A DNA stretch of 48,773 nucleotides from CAZLMG01 sp964560765 (lineage in GTDB: Bacteria; Bdellovibrionota_B; Oligoflexia; Oligoflexales; CAZLMG01), in the NCBI GenBank assembly GCA_964560765.1, contig CAZLMG010000032.1, forward strand, positions 1-48,773, in the 5' to 3' direction. Positions 35,373 through 44,513 of the stretch are shown here, in pieces. The notes beneath the pieces are model-generated. The model was not told the origin of the DNA and made no database searches. It saw only the letters and a program-made list of their open reading frames with translations. How positions within the stretch are numbered: position 1 is the stretch's first letter; each line of letters begins with the position of its first letter. The position numbers and the translations under genes were made by a program.

Positions 35373-35807
35373 ACCCTCTCCCTGCTGCTGCCTTAGCGAC
35401 AGCTTGGTTCATCTTTCAATATCCAAATTCTCGTACGCACTCCTGCGACGGTACAAAGGCACGCTCAATCGTATCCAGGCAGGACATCTACAGACTCAGT
35501 CGCCTTTCGGTCTGTAACCTTCGCTAACACTTGCGTGGTCTCAAGCTCTAAGCTCATCGTGTGTCCCCTTTTGCCCAATTTGCGCTCCCCCGTTCACGGA
35601 GCAACCCATGGGTCGAAAAACGATCGATTCGATTGATCAGCATTCGCTCATTGCGCTAGATTTTGTTCTGTGTAGATAGCAAGTCGATGGCCAACCCTGA
35701 GCACGCGGCAATCATTGGCAAACTTTGGGATGGAGTGGTGTCTGCCCGCTTACCGGGGCAAACACCGATATTGGAATTACTCTGTTATATCGAAGGGATG
35801 TCGGGGA
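35373..35807. other. intergenic region upstream of TPR-pilin-effector operon
   Basis: 435 bp between the minus-strand genes at 34170-35372 and 35808-36584. It presumably holds the operon promoter. A plus-strand frame at 35663-35878 lacks a ribosome site and has no recognisable product. No hairpin stands out. Confidence 0.4.
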
Positions 35808-36584
35808 TTACAGTTGCGGAATTTCGCTCTTCTGGAAAATCACAAAGCCTTCCATCGGACCAGATTCACAGCTCTTGATTCCGACGGTGACTCGACGCTG
35901 CTGCAATGTACCGCTCAATCGCTCCATAGGCTTCACATTTAAGCGAGTGAACCATTCGCTCAACTGACCTAACTCGCGGCGCGTGACTCCCGGGATGCTG
36001 GCGAGGCTCTTGATCTGATCACCCGCGAACCATCGTGGCGTTGTATTTTCATCGTCCTTCGTTGATTGCAGGGTATAGAAATAGCCTTTGCAGGATCCAT
36101 CTGGAGCCTCAGCCATGCCGAGCCCACGTCGCTCAGCAATGGTGGTCGCCAATTGAATCTCTTCCTGGCTTAGCCATATCTGCTGCTTTTTGGTCGCTTC
36201 CACGTATGCTGACCCATGCTGCCAATGAACGATCAAATCGAGATCTTTTGACACATGATAAAGGTGAACGACCTCACCGAACGCAATCAGCAGTGTCGAC
36301 TTTTCCGGGAGAAATCTATAGGGACGTTCCTCAACGGGACCGCCAAAAGCTATTGATCGACCATCATCTAGTACTCTATCCTTTGACTTAAAATTTAGTG
36401 TCGGTATCTCGTCATCTTGCAGAGCCTGATAGAACAACTTATCCACGAGCGCATCAGACACAGAAGCGTTTTTTGCGCCTTCTGATTCGAGACTTGAATC
36501 CAACTCCATCGTGCGACTCTTGCAGCCGACGGCGGTTATCGCTGAGATTAGCAACGCGGTTACTCCCAGGGCCTTAGTCTTCAT
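35808..36584 (-). CDS. predicted lipoprotein, unknown function
   Basis: 258 residues from ATG 36584 with GGAGACAG just upstream. The signal MKTKALGVTALLISAIT ends in AVGC (Cys21). The mature domain has one Cys pair candidate (GSCKGY, KSCESG) and mixed helix and strand. The family is not recognised. It sits between the two TPR genes, separated from each by more than 300 bp, so it is probably its own unit. Confidence 0.75.
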   Translation of the reverse strand: MKTKALGVTALLISAITAVGCKSRTMELDSSLESEGAKNASVSDALVDKLFYQALQDDEIPTLNFKSKDRVLDDGRSIAFGGPVEERPYRFLPEKSTLLIAFGEVVHLYHVSKDLDLIVHWQHGSAYVEATKKQQIWLSQEEIQLATTIAERRGLGMAEAPDGSCKGYFYTLQSTKDDENTTPRWFAGDQIKSLASIPGVTRRELGQLSEWFTRLNVKPMERLSGTLQQRRVTVGIKSCESGPMEGFVIFQKSEIPQL

Positions 36585-36925
36585 AACTGTCTCCTCACAT
36601 TCGTATGGGCAGATGGTCACCTTGACCGAGCAGTACAATGAAAGTTTGACTGCAACTTCATATCCACCCAAGCGGTCGCCGGTACTGCAGGACTTCCGCA
36701 CGTAATTATTCATGTTTTTTTTGCCATGCACGGTTCAGTCATGCGTGCGCAGTCGCCACGGGCCTGGCATATTCAAGAACACGCCTCCGACGATGGCGCG
36801 CCGACAACGCAGTAACTCATATTGAAATTGGGGATTCATGATAGGCGAGGCATGTCTCTAGGTGCGAGTTTTCAGGAAAATAGCGAACGGGCCGCTGCAA
36901 AGCCTCATAGAAACTTCCATACCAC
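36585..36925. other. intergenic region, no gene seen
   Basis: 341 bp between the lipoprotein start at 36584 and the end of the TPR gene at 36926. A T8 run near 36714-36722 is the only distinctive tract. It probably contains the promoter of the lipoprotein gene. Confidence 0.35.
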
Positions 36926-38152
36926 CTACTCTGCCTTGGGTAGGTCAGACAAAGAGAACCAATCACGTTCCATCAGGTCCTCCACAATGCCCAAGACATC
37001 GGCGTTTCGCCCGGAGCTCAGCGACCAAGAAAGCGAGCGATATCGGGAAAGCACCTGAATAGAGAACTCACGGAAATTTGAACGCGCCAACCAGCGAGCG
37101 GTAGCCGCTAAAAACAACAGCTCCTTTTCAATGCTGACGATGCTCGACGACTGCTCTAATAGGTTAGCAACCGTGTCTAGGCGATTGGTCGACGGGATGC
37201 CCTTGTCGTAGCAATCTTCAATGGCCACGAGACAGTGAAAGAAAACGCCAAGGCCCGAGGGAGTCATGACACCGCGGCTCTTGTACGTCGAAACCCTGGC
37301 AAATCGCGCTTCAAACTCGCGCTCTTGCACAGCGAATGAGGCCAACTTTGCCTCACTCACATAGGCGCCTGACTGGTGCCGCCCTTTTGGGCCCACCATC
37401 TGCACGAGTTCGCGCAGCTGCTTCTGCTCCGCGAGGCGACCCCACGCAACTTCCCACTCCAATTCCACTCGCTGCTCGTCGGTCAGAGCTTCACACCGAA
37501 GCAGATCCGCTACGATAGAGGCCGCATCATCTCTTCTCCCGGTGAGCCGCAGTGCTTTAGCCAACGATATCTTGCAGAGTATTTGCTGTTCTTCGCCTAT
37601 GGCGTGTTGCACGGCGGTCGAGAAGTTGCGCAGTGTGGCATCGCCGTAGCCAAGGCGCAGATTCCTCCTCCCCAGAGATAGCTCATGAAACACGATCCCA
37701 CCCACAGGCTCGTCGCGCGTCGCCAACTTGGCCACCAATTGATCCCAGGATGCGCGCCACAAGTTTCCCTCGTGCGCAAAAACCTGCGACAGCGCCATGT
37801 GCAATTCGCCGTGCAGAAAGGATGTCTTCGATCGCCCCGGAACCACGCCTTGCAGGCGCAGGCAATTGCGGCCGATGTGGGCCAGGCGCTCAATCTCGCG
37901 CTCTTGGAGTCCACCCTGCCGTAGGTGATGGATTAATGCCGAGATGACATAGACGAAAGTTCGCAACAAGCTGTCGGAATCCGTCGACTCGCTGAGCTCA
38001 TTAACCCGCTGAAAGATGTACTTTAACTTGGCACGCTGACCATGCGCAGTGGCATACTGTTCTAGCTCGCTGCGAGTTTCTTTCTTGACGGCATCAATAT
38101 CCGAGACTGTCCAGTAGTCGGCGTTGCTGCTGATTTTCTTCGCCAATCCCAT
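36926..38152 (-). CDS. TPR-like protein, paralog B
   Basis: 408 residues, soluble, with the same length and blocks as the protein at 34170-35372 over the whole chain (SFLHGELHMALSQVFA, RHQSGAYVSEAKLA, SIEKELLFLAATARWLARSN). The C-terminus is eight residues longer (SLSDLPKAE). It starts 53 bp after the RCC1 lipoprotein gene on the same strand and is probably co-transcribed with it. The recurrent pairing of this family with an RCC1 protein suggests a shared role, possibly assembly or control of the propeller protein. Confidence 0.75.
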   Translation of the reverse strand: MGLAKKISSNADYWTVSDIDAVKKETRSELEQYATAHGQRAKLKYIFQRVNELSESTDSDSLLRTFVYVISALIHHLRQGGLQEREIERLAHIGRNCLRLQGVVPGRSKTSFLHGELHMALSQVFAHEGNLWRASWDQLVAKLATRDEPVGGIVFHELSLGRRNLRLGYGDATLRNFSTAVQHAIGEEQQILCKISLAKALRLTGRRDDAASIVADLLRCEALTDEQRVELEWEVAWGRLAEQKQLRELVQMVGPKGRHQSGAYVSEAKLASFAVQEREFEARFARVSTYKSRGVMTPSGLGVFFHCLVAIEDCYDKGIPSTNRLDTVANLLEQSSSIVSIEKELLFLAATARWLARSNFREFSIQVLSRYRSLSWSLSSGRNADVLGIVEDLMERDWFSLSDLPKAE

Positions 38153-38205
38153 ACACGTTCTCCCAGATCCGGATTTTGAACTCGAGTCAATCTCGCCTTA
38201 CGAAG

Positions 38206-40065
38206 CTAAAAGCTAACTGGCAAAAGACTGTCTCCCATTTGGCTAGCAGTGCAGCCAATTGAACTGACGTTAGAACCCTGCCCAAGCGCGCCAAATTCAT
38301 TGGAACCCCAGCATTTGACGGCGCCGTTGTCCAGTTCCGCACAGGCAAACTCCCAGTGCACCTGTAGATCTACTACAAAGGCATCCGACCCAAGATTGAC
38401 CGCGGGAACCGCGTCCCCCATATCACCGACTTGATCGCCGTAAGCCAACCGACCGCACTGGTACGTCCTCACTGCAGTGTGATAGCCCCAACATTTCACC
38501 CGTCCATCGAGTAGAAGCGCGCAGGTATGCCAAGCCCCAGCAGCAACCTTTTTCACTTGGGCCCCAGCGCCCAGATCGACAAACCGCAAACCGTCACCCA
38601 TTTCGCTCGGGTCATCGCCGATGTCGTCAGTCGATTCAATGCCGAGCTGTCCATAGTTGTTTTCTCCCCAACAAGCCAGCGAGTGATCAGTAAAGACGAC
38701 GCAAGTGTGAGCGTCGCCAAGACTGATATCGCGAGGAATCTTGCCGTCGGGCAAGCTGACGTACGGAAGGCTTTCACCCATTTCCCCAACTTCATCGCCT
38801 ATATTATGAGTACTCCCAAGTCCCAATCGGCCGTTACCGCCAAGACCCCAACACTTGAGCCCGTCATTATCCAAAATCGCGCAGGTATGGCCGTAGCCAG
38901 CCGCCACCCGCTTGACGGTTCGCCCCGAACCCACATCGACGAGTGGCAGATTGTCTCCCATTGACTCCGGTGTTTTCCCACTTTCGGTGGGACGACCAAC
39001 CGCGCCCCAAGAAGCACTCCCCCAGCATTTCAGCACGCCCGTGTCAAAAACGGCACATGTGAATTTGTTACCAGAGCTGAGCTGCCGGACGCGCAGGTCA
39101 GACCCCAGGTCGAGAAAGGGCAGGTTCTCTCCCATGTCCGCTGACTCATCGCCCACCATTCGATGCGGCGCAATGTCGCCCAGGCCAAGACCCAACGCGC
39201 CCAGGTAGTTATCTCCCCAGCATTTGACACGGCCATCGACAAAGACTGCGCAATGGAATCCTGAGCCGCCAGTTACTTGCGCAATCTCCAGGTCCGTGCC
39301 GAGATCAAGCAACGGTAAGTTTTCGCCCATGTGGGCGACGTTGAAGCCGCGATTCTGTGTATCTCCCAATCCAAGCGCGGCAAATGCATTGTAGCCCCAG
39401 CACTTCAGCCCCTGTCCAGGCAAGACAACACAACTCGATTTATGCCGCTGACCCCCAAGCGCTTGCGTAAGATTCAGCCCACCAACAACAATCGCAGAAT
39501 GGGGGACTTCGCGCGCTGCAACGACCGCAAATCCGCTATTGGTCGCGCGATGCGGAAAGCAGTGGGCGGTCACCCGCTGATCGCTGTCCAGCGTGATGAT
39601 TTGTGGGCTGATCACCTGTAACAACGTTGCGGCCCCCGCCGGATCGTCCAATACTAAGACTCGCCAACTGCCGGGATCTTCCGGCTCGTCGCGCGGCATT
39701 ACACAAAACTGTAGATCGCCGAGAAGCTCCTCCGCCGGTATGACCGTCCCGTCCTCGTACGATACAGTGACTTTAACCACTTCATTGGCAATTCGCGCCT
39801 GACTCATCACAAAGCCATCGGTAACGCTTAATGCTTCGAGACTGATGACAGCAGTCCCCGGCAGCGACGCCAACGGCGCCCGCACAATCATCCGGTCGTC
39901 GATGATCTCGTAGCCCGGTATGCCACCAGGAAGCTCTGTCGGCTTGCGCGTGGATACCTTGCCCTGCACAGCGTCATCCGCCTGGTTTGACGAACCAGAT
40001 GAAGCTGCTCGCACGCAACCAAGCGTTGCTCCAGCGATAGCAAAGAGAAGAAACAGCTGACGCAT
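38206..40065 (-). CDS. lipoprotein with shared N-domain and seven-blade RCC1-type propeller
   Basis: 619 residues from ATG 40065 (AGGTG 5 nt upstream), signal MRQLFLLFAIAGA, lipobox TLGC (Cys17). Residues about 40-200 are the domain shared with the FGE-domain lipoprotein at 8201-9679. From about 210 come seven RCC1-type blades, each with a Cys pair and a CWG: GLKCWGYN, RVKCWGDN, VLKCWGSA, GLKCWGLG, SLACWGEN, RVKCWGYH and AVKCWGSN. The paired cysteines suit an oxidising extracytoplasmic location, unlike cytosolic RCC1 proteins. Expected role: surface binding propeller. The TPR-like paralog B gene follows. Confidence 0.85.
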   Translation of the reverse strand: MRQLFLLFAIAGATLGCVRAASSGSSNQADDAVQGKVSTRKPTELPGGIPGYEIIDDRMIVRAPLASLPGTAVISLEALSVTDGFVMSQARIANEVVKVTVSYEDGTVIPAEELLGDLQFCVMPRDEPEDPGSWRVLVLDDPAGAATLLQVISPQIITLDSDQRVTAHCFPHRATNSGFAVVAAREVPHSAIVVGGLNLTQALGGQRHKSSCVVLPGQGLKCWGYNAFAALGLGDTQNRGFNVAHMGENLPLLDLGTDLEIAQVTGGSGFHCAVFVDGRVKCWGDNYLGALGLGLGDIAPHRMVGDESADMGENLPFLDLGSDLRVRQLSSGNKFTCAVFDTGVLKCWGSASWGAVGRPTESGKTPESMGDNLPLVDVGSGRTVKRVAAGYGHTCAILDNDGLKCWGLGGNGRLGLGSTHNIGDEVGEMGESLPYVSLPDGKIPRDISLGDAHTCVVFTDHSLACWGENNYGQLGIESTDDIGDDPSEMGDGLRFVDLGAGAQVKKVAAGAWHTCALLLDGRVKCWGYHTAVRTYQCGRLAYGDQVGDMGDAVPAVNLGSDAFVVDLQVHWEFACAELDNGAVKCWGSNEFGALGQGSNVSSIGCTASQMGDSLLPVSF

Positions 40066-40240
40066 ATCACACCTACATCAGGCGACCTTTTATCGGTGCG
40101 AAACTTACAGAACGCCCGACCCAATCACCCCTAACATCGGCTGATGACAGCTTTTCTTGATGGATACTAGATAATGATAAATACTTTTAGGAGGTTGAAC
40201 CACTAACTGAACCGGCTTCAGGATGGTTGCCAGAATCTTC

Positions 40241-40651
40241 TTATGACTGTGCGTCGGGAAAAAAGGTTACTCTGATCAGCACAAGATCGGGCTTAGCTCC
40301 TGGAGCCAGATTCATCCGGTTCGCCTCAATCATGTCCGAGATAGATTGATCCGCAAATTGTGGATCCTGCGGCTCAACGATGAGGGAAAGGCAATGAGCC
40401 TCATTGAGCAAGTCCTTCGACCGCTGGGTGAGCACGGAGTCGATGAAAGACAATCTTTCATGGGGATCTGCTTGCAGTATATCTAGAATCCTAAGCATGA
40501 CCCGGTCGGATGGAATCTCAATTCCTCGCAGCAGCTTCGATATCGTCGCTACGTTCACACCTAGCCTTCGGCTAAACGATCGCAGCGAATATCTGCTATT
40601 CTTCAGCTGAGCCTCTTTAAAACGCATCTGTAGAAATTGAACATAGTACAT
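40241..40651 (-). CDS. small HTH regulator, XRE/TIGR02147-like
   Basis: 136 residues from ATG 40651; upstream GTG codons are alternatives and the ribosome site is weak. The N-terminal part FLQMRFKEAQLKNSRYSLRS, FSRRLGVNVATISKLLRGIE contains a helix-turn-helix of the XRE type and resembles the start of the TIGR02147 family known from Bdellovibrio and Fibrobacter. It is shorter than that family (about 250 residues). The C-terminal ~60 residues are of unknown type. It is probably a local regulator; the target is not evident. Confidence 0.7.
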   Translation of the reverse strand: MYYVQFLQMRFKEAQLKNSRYSLRSFSRRLGVNVATISKLLRGIEIPSDRVMLRILDILQADPHERLSFIDSVLTQRSKDLLNEAHCLSLIVEPQDPQFADQSISDMIEANRMNLAPGAKPDLVLIRVTFFPDAQS

Positions 40652-41146
40652 CTCTTTTTTGCCCACTTTCTGTGATTGCGCTCCGAAAAACACGGCAAAT
40701 CAGCAAACACTTGACTCAAGCAGCATTCATGCCAGTCATTGTTGCAGGCAAAGCTTCAAGGAATTCCGCACGCAGACCTCGCGCATCGAAGAACCGCTGT
40801 CAGAACCCTGTCAATCGACATTCTTAGAAAAAATATTGATAACAAGAAGAACTGCCAATCATTTCGGCTGGCAAATGCGACCCAACGGCGAGATGCGTCT
40901 GCGATTTTGCGGAAAGTTGCAGAACGGAAACCTAAGCATGACGAGGATATGCCCCTGAAGCCGGGGATACGATAGATGCCAACAAGACTATTTCACCGAC
41001 GCGGGTATGGAGGTAGGAGAACCCAGAATGACCTAGAGGTCTGCCCTGGCATCGGCAAACCATTGCATGAAATGGATCAACGAAACCAGGGCGAATTGAT
41101 TTAGCAGACTCGCAGACAACTCAGCACTTATCGACGAACTCGTCGT
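40652..41146. other. intergenic region, no gene seen
   Basis: 495 bp between the HTH gene start and the end of the repeat-protein gene. Plus-strand frames at 40659-40975 have no ribosome site or recognisable domain. It could hold the promoter of the HTH gene and the terminator of the repeat-protein gene. I see no structured RNA that I can name. Confidence 0.35.
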
Positions 41147-43217
41147 CTAGGGCAAAACGGTTCTATCTGCCAGCGTCTCCGATATAGAAAAGCCCATTTT
41201 TTCCCAAGGAACAGCGCCTTTGGCAACAGCAGTGCCTAAATTCGAGGAGAGAAACTTTACGCTCTGTTTATAGGTACCGGTTTGTGAACTTAAGGCTGCG
41301 ATCAGTGGCTCGCCGTTAGGCCCCCTCATCATTCTGAAAGTGCCCGCCCCGAGGACGTCGGCGCCGCCTGATAGGTCATAGTGACCAGCTAATGTTCGAC
41401 CCCTTGAAACCCAGAGGTCGCCGTTCAGATCTATAATGAAAGGCAAATGCTCGCCCTCCGGCAAAAGCGCCCATTTCTCTGGGCCATCCATTTGCAAGAC
41501 CTTATCCAAGTCACGCACTGGAGGTTTCGGCACATAGGAAGCGCCATCAGGATGCAGTATCCGCTCTTCCACTGGTAAGTCATCCAAAGTTCCATACTTG
41601 TTCTTAATCCTCGTAGAAACGCTGTCAATGATCTCACTGACGGATCGATTCTTCTTCACGATTGTTGGGCTGCACTCTCTTAACGCCCCCAGCACATCCT
41701 CTGCAGCATCTATTGTTGACTGATCTAGGTTCAGCTTCCGGCGCGTATATTCCCAGAGCGACCGCACCTTATCCGCATGGATGCCTGGATCAAAAACTTG
41801 CCCGTCAGCAGAAAGAGATTCGACTGTCTTCCTAACAGCCTCGCGAACCTCTGGATCAGGAATGCTATCAAGGTCATTCGAGCGCAGTTTTAGATGTTCA
41901 AAATAGTCGTCGACTTTCGATGCTGGCAGGCTTGAAAAGATTTCTCTCAACGGCTTCTCGGCGGCCGCTGGCAAACCCTTGATCACGCTCTTGGCTTTCC
42001 CTAAGCGCGCGCACCACATGGCCGCTTCATAGAGGGCCTTTCCAAAGCGAGATGTCTTTGAAACAAACTCTACGTCAGACAGCGTCGACTTCGTGTCTCG
42101 ATCAATACCCTCGCCCACAACGTTTAACAATTCATCAAGGTTGCCCTCAGTACAAACACCGACTTCAGGGGGTTCAGCCGGATAGAATGCAATGAAGTAC
42201 TCTTCATCGTCGGACGGCGTGTCACCTTCTAGCGCAATCGCGGCACAAAAATCATCGATCAGATCATTAGCTGTTTGACATGATCCATTCTCCGCTCCTT
42301 CTGAGTGATTACACACGTCACTGTCAGTAAGCGGTTCCTCCGGCTCGGGAGATGGCGTATCAGACGGTTCGGGAAACGGCGTATCAGACGGTTCGGGAAA
42401 CGGCGTATCAGACGGTTCAGGAAACGGCGTATCAGACGGTTCGGGAAACGGCGTATCAGACGACTCGGGAAACGGCGTATCAGACGGCTCGGGAGATGGC
42501 GTATCAGACGGCTCGGGAGATGGCGTATCAGACGGCTCGGGAGATGGCGTATNNNNNNNNNNNNNNNNNNNNNNNNNNNNNNNNNNNNNNNNNNNNNNNN
42601 NNNNNNNNNNNNNNNNNNNNNNNNNNNNNNNNNNNNNNNNNNNNNNNNNNNNCAGACGGTTCGGGCTGTGGTGAGCTATCAGGACTAGCATAAACACTGT
42701 CACTGCGATGCTCAATATCTCTTAGCAACCCACTAATCGCATCACGAGCTGCCGCCATCTTCTTGAGACAGAGGTGGTACTTGTCGTCAATGAGCGCCGT
42801 GATCGTCCCGCAAGTTTCTCTGGCCATGTAGAAACTGGGCCCGACAATCGGGACGGCAAACCACCAAAAACTCGCAGAGTGCTCAGCAGCAAATTCCTCG
42901 TTGCAGGCCTTGGCGTCAGAGAGCAACTCTAGCGCCTGATATAGCCTCGTTTTGATTTCTTCGCTCTTGTAGCCATCTGCAATTTCAAGTTCTGAGGAAT
43001 GATAGAGTATCTTCTTCATCTGAACGATGTCATTGTCGATGGTTTGCGTAATATGACTCATCGAACGATCTAGCATGTACTTAGCATCGGCGAGAATGCT
43101 TACAATGTCGCAAAGGACTTCGATTGGCTCGACAGCGCTTGACTGCTGGGCAGGCAGGAGCAAACTAAATATGCTGAATGTTACAGTCCGCCGAAACCGA
43201 GTTAGCAAACTTCTCAT
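41147..43217 (-). CDS. exported repeat-linked protein with polymorphic-toxin-type C-terminal region
   Basis: One gene interrupted by an assembly gap (42553-42652). From ATG 43217 (GAGGGGG upstream) it has a signal peptide MRSLLTRFRRTVTFSIFSLLLPA and a helical N-domain of about 155 residues. A repeat of PEPSDTPS/PEPSDTPF (8 residues, 24 bp) follows, with at least nine visible copies. Then comes a helical region and a C-terminal ~100-residue module: LPFIIDLNGDLWVSRG, LAGHYDLSGGADVLGAGTF, LIAALSSQTGTYKQS. This last part resembles a module found near the end of many polymorphic toxins (pattern G-xx-V-AAGE ... I-x-NxSGHY-xP), here with TGTYKQ for SGHYKP. Role inferred: secreted effector or adhesin. 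Confidence 0.7.
42341..42665. repeat. 24-bp coding tandem repeat (PEPSDTPS/F), collapsed by assembly gap
   Basis: 24-bp units (plus strand TCAGACGGTTCGGGAAACGGCGTA, or a GGAGAT variant) flank 100 N at 42553-42652. Minus-strand translation gives PEPSDTPF or PEPSDTPS. Two sequence classes are grouped, F-type in the middle and S-type nearer the gap, which suggests local duplication. The copy number is unresolved. Confidence 0.93.
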
Positions 43218-43529
43218 CACAACCCCCTCTTGAGATAACCACCCGACGTCTAAATAGAAACCTGAAGGGAAACAGGCAAGCTGCCCACTCAACCGCAGTG
43301 AGTAGGCGGAAAGGTTTCCGAGCATGCATACTCATGCAAGTAGTGTCCGCAGGGAAAACCCAAGTCGTATTCGCGCAGTCGTTGCGTATTCAGTTGCCAG
43401 GAATCTTGCGAGGCGGTCGTAAGAGTCAAAAATAACTGAGAATGAAGGTAAAAATCATGCGGTTTTGTGGGATTCTGCAACACCGCCGCACGTGGCAACA
43501 CGCCGGTGCCTGCGAAATGAATTCAGCGA
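43218..43529. other. intergenic region with one palindrome
   Basis: 312 bp between the repeat-protein start and the end of hflC. A CGGAAA-gg-TTTCCG dyad lies at 43307-43320, about 90 bp upstream of the repeat-protein start, and could be an operator. No coding frame is supported. Confidence 0.4.
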
Positions 43530-44513
43530 TTACCGCAATAGCTTCAAGAATTCGGCGTCGGTTGACACGACAAAGTTGCCCTTGTCCTTCAACGTCTTGC
43601 GGTACGCCTCAAGGGTGCGCGAGAACTCGTAGAAATCAGCATCTTGGCCGAGCGATTTCGCATAGATCTGAATGGCTTCCGCCTCCGCCCGGCCTTTGAT
43701 TTCCTGGCTCTGACGATAGGCCTTTGACTCGATTTCCTTCAGATCGCGATTCAGCTTACCGCGAATTTTGGCCTGTTCGCCCTTGCCGATAGAACGGATC
43801 TTTTCGGCAATGCGTTTGCGCTCTGAAATCATTCGATCATAGACTTTCTCTTCGACGCTCTTCTCATAAGCGATGCGTCGCAGTTGAACGTCGATCAATT
43901 CGATCCCTAGCTCGACTAACTTTTCCCGAGCGCGCTCATGAATGGCGGCGCTGAGTCGCTCCCGACCGACGGAAATCGCTTCCAGATCGCCAGTAATCTC
44001 CTCTTCCATTTCCACATGAGTCGACGTTGAGTCCGATGCCGCCTGGGCTGCCGCACTTTTTCGCTCTTTGGCCTGTTCTATCAGAGTATTCGTATTGCGA
44101 ACGGCCTCGACCAAGTTGTTGTTGGAGATAACGTCGCGCGTAGCGCCATCAAGAATGCTGTCTAGGCGCGTCTGAGCCGATTCCTCGGTACGCACCGTTT
44201 GCGCAAACTTCACCGCGTCGATGATGCGCCAGCGCGCTGTCGTATCGACCCAAATGAACTTCTTGTCTTTCGTGGGAACCTGGTTGGAGTCTCCATCCCA
44301 TTCCAAAATGCGCTTGTCGAAATAGCGGATATCCTGAACAAACGGGATCTTAAAATGCAGCCCAGCGCCCGTTATCGGCTCGCCGACAATGCGGCCAAAT
44401 TGGGTAACCAAAGCCTGCCGCCCTTCGGGAAGGGTATAAGTGCCACTGAAGCTCAGCACTCCAAGCAGCACCAGAATCACAGGAATTATGAGCGTCTGTA
44501 AATTCTTCATCAC
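43530..44513 (-). CDS. hflC: HflC, SPFH-domain membrane protein
   Basis: 327 residues, near the usual length of HflC. An N-terminal transmembrane anchor (LIIPVILVLLGVLSF) is followed by the SPFH/band-7 domain (EGRQALVTQFGRIVGEPITG, GLHFKIPFVQDIRYFDKRIL, VDTTARWRI). A charged coiled-coil region follows (RMISERKRIAEKIRS, GEQAKIRGKLNRDLKEIESK). With HflK it forms a periplasm-facing complex that modulates the FtsH protease. The start overlaps the end of hflK by ATGA, so translation is coupled. Confidence 0.95.
   Translation of the reverse strand: MMKNLQTLIIPVILVLLGVLSFSGTYTLPEGRQALVTQFGRIVGEPITGAGLHFKIPFVQDIRYFDKRILEWDGDSNQVPTKDKKFIWVDTTARWRIIDAVKFAQTVRTEESAQTRLDSILDGATRDVISNNNLVEAVRNTNTLIEQAKERKSAAAQAASDSTSTHVEMEEEITGDLEAISVGRERLSAAIHERAREKLVELGIELIDVQLRRIAYEKSVEEKVYDRMISERKRIAEKIRSIGKGEQAKIRGKLNRDLKEIESKAYRQSQEIKGRAEAEAIQIYAKSLGQDADFYEFSRTLEAYRKTLKDKGNFVVSTDAEFLKLLR

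Noticed and set aside
35663..35878. 71-residue plus-strand frame
   Set aside because: No ribosome site, partly antisense to the lipoprotein gene, no protein features.
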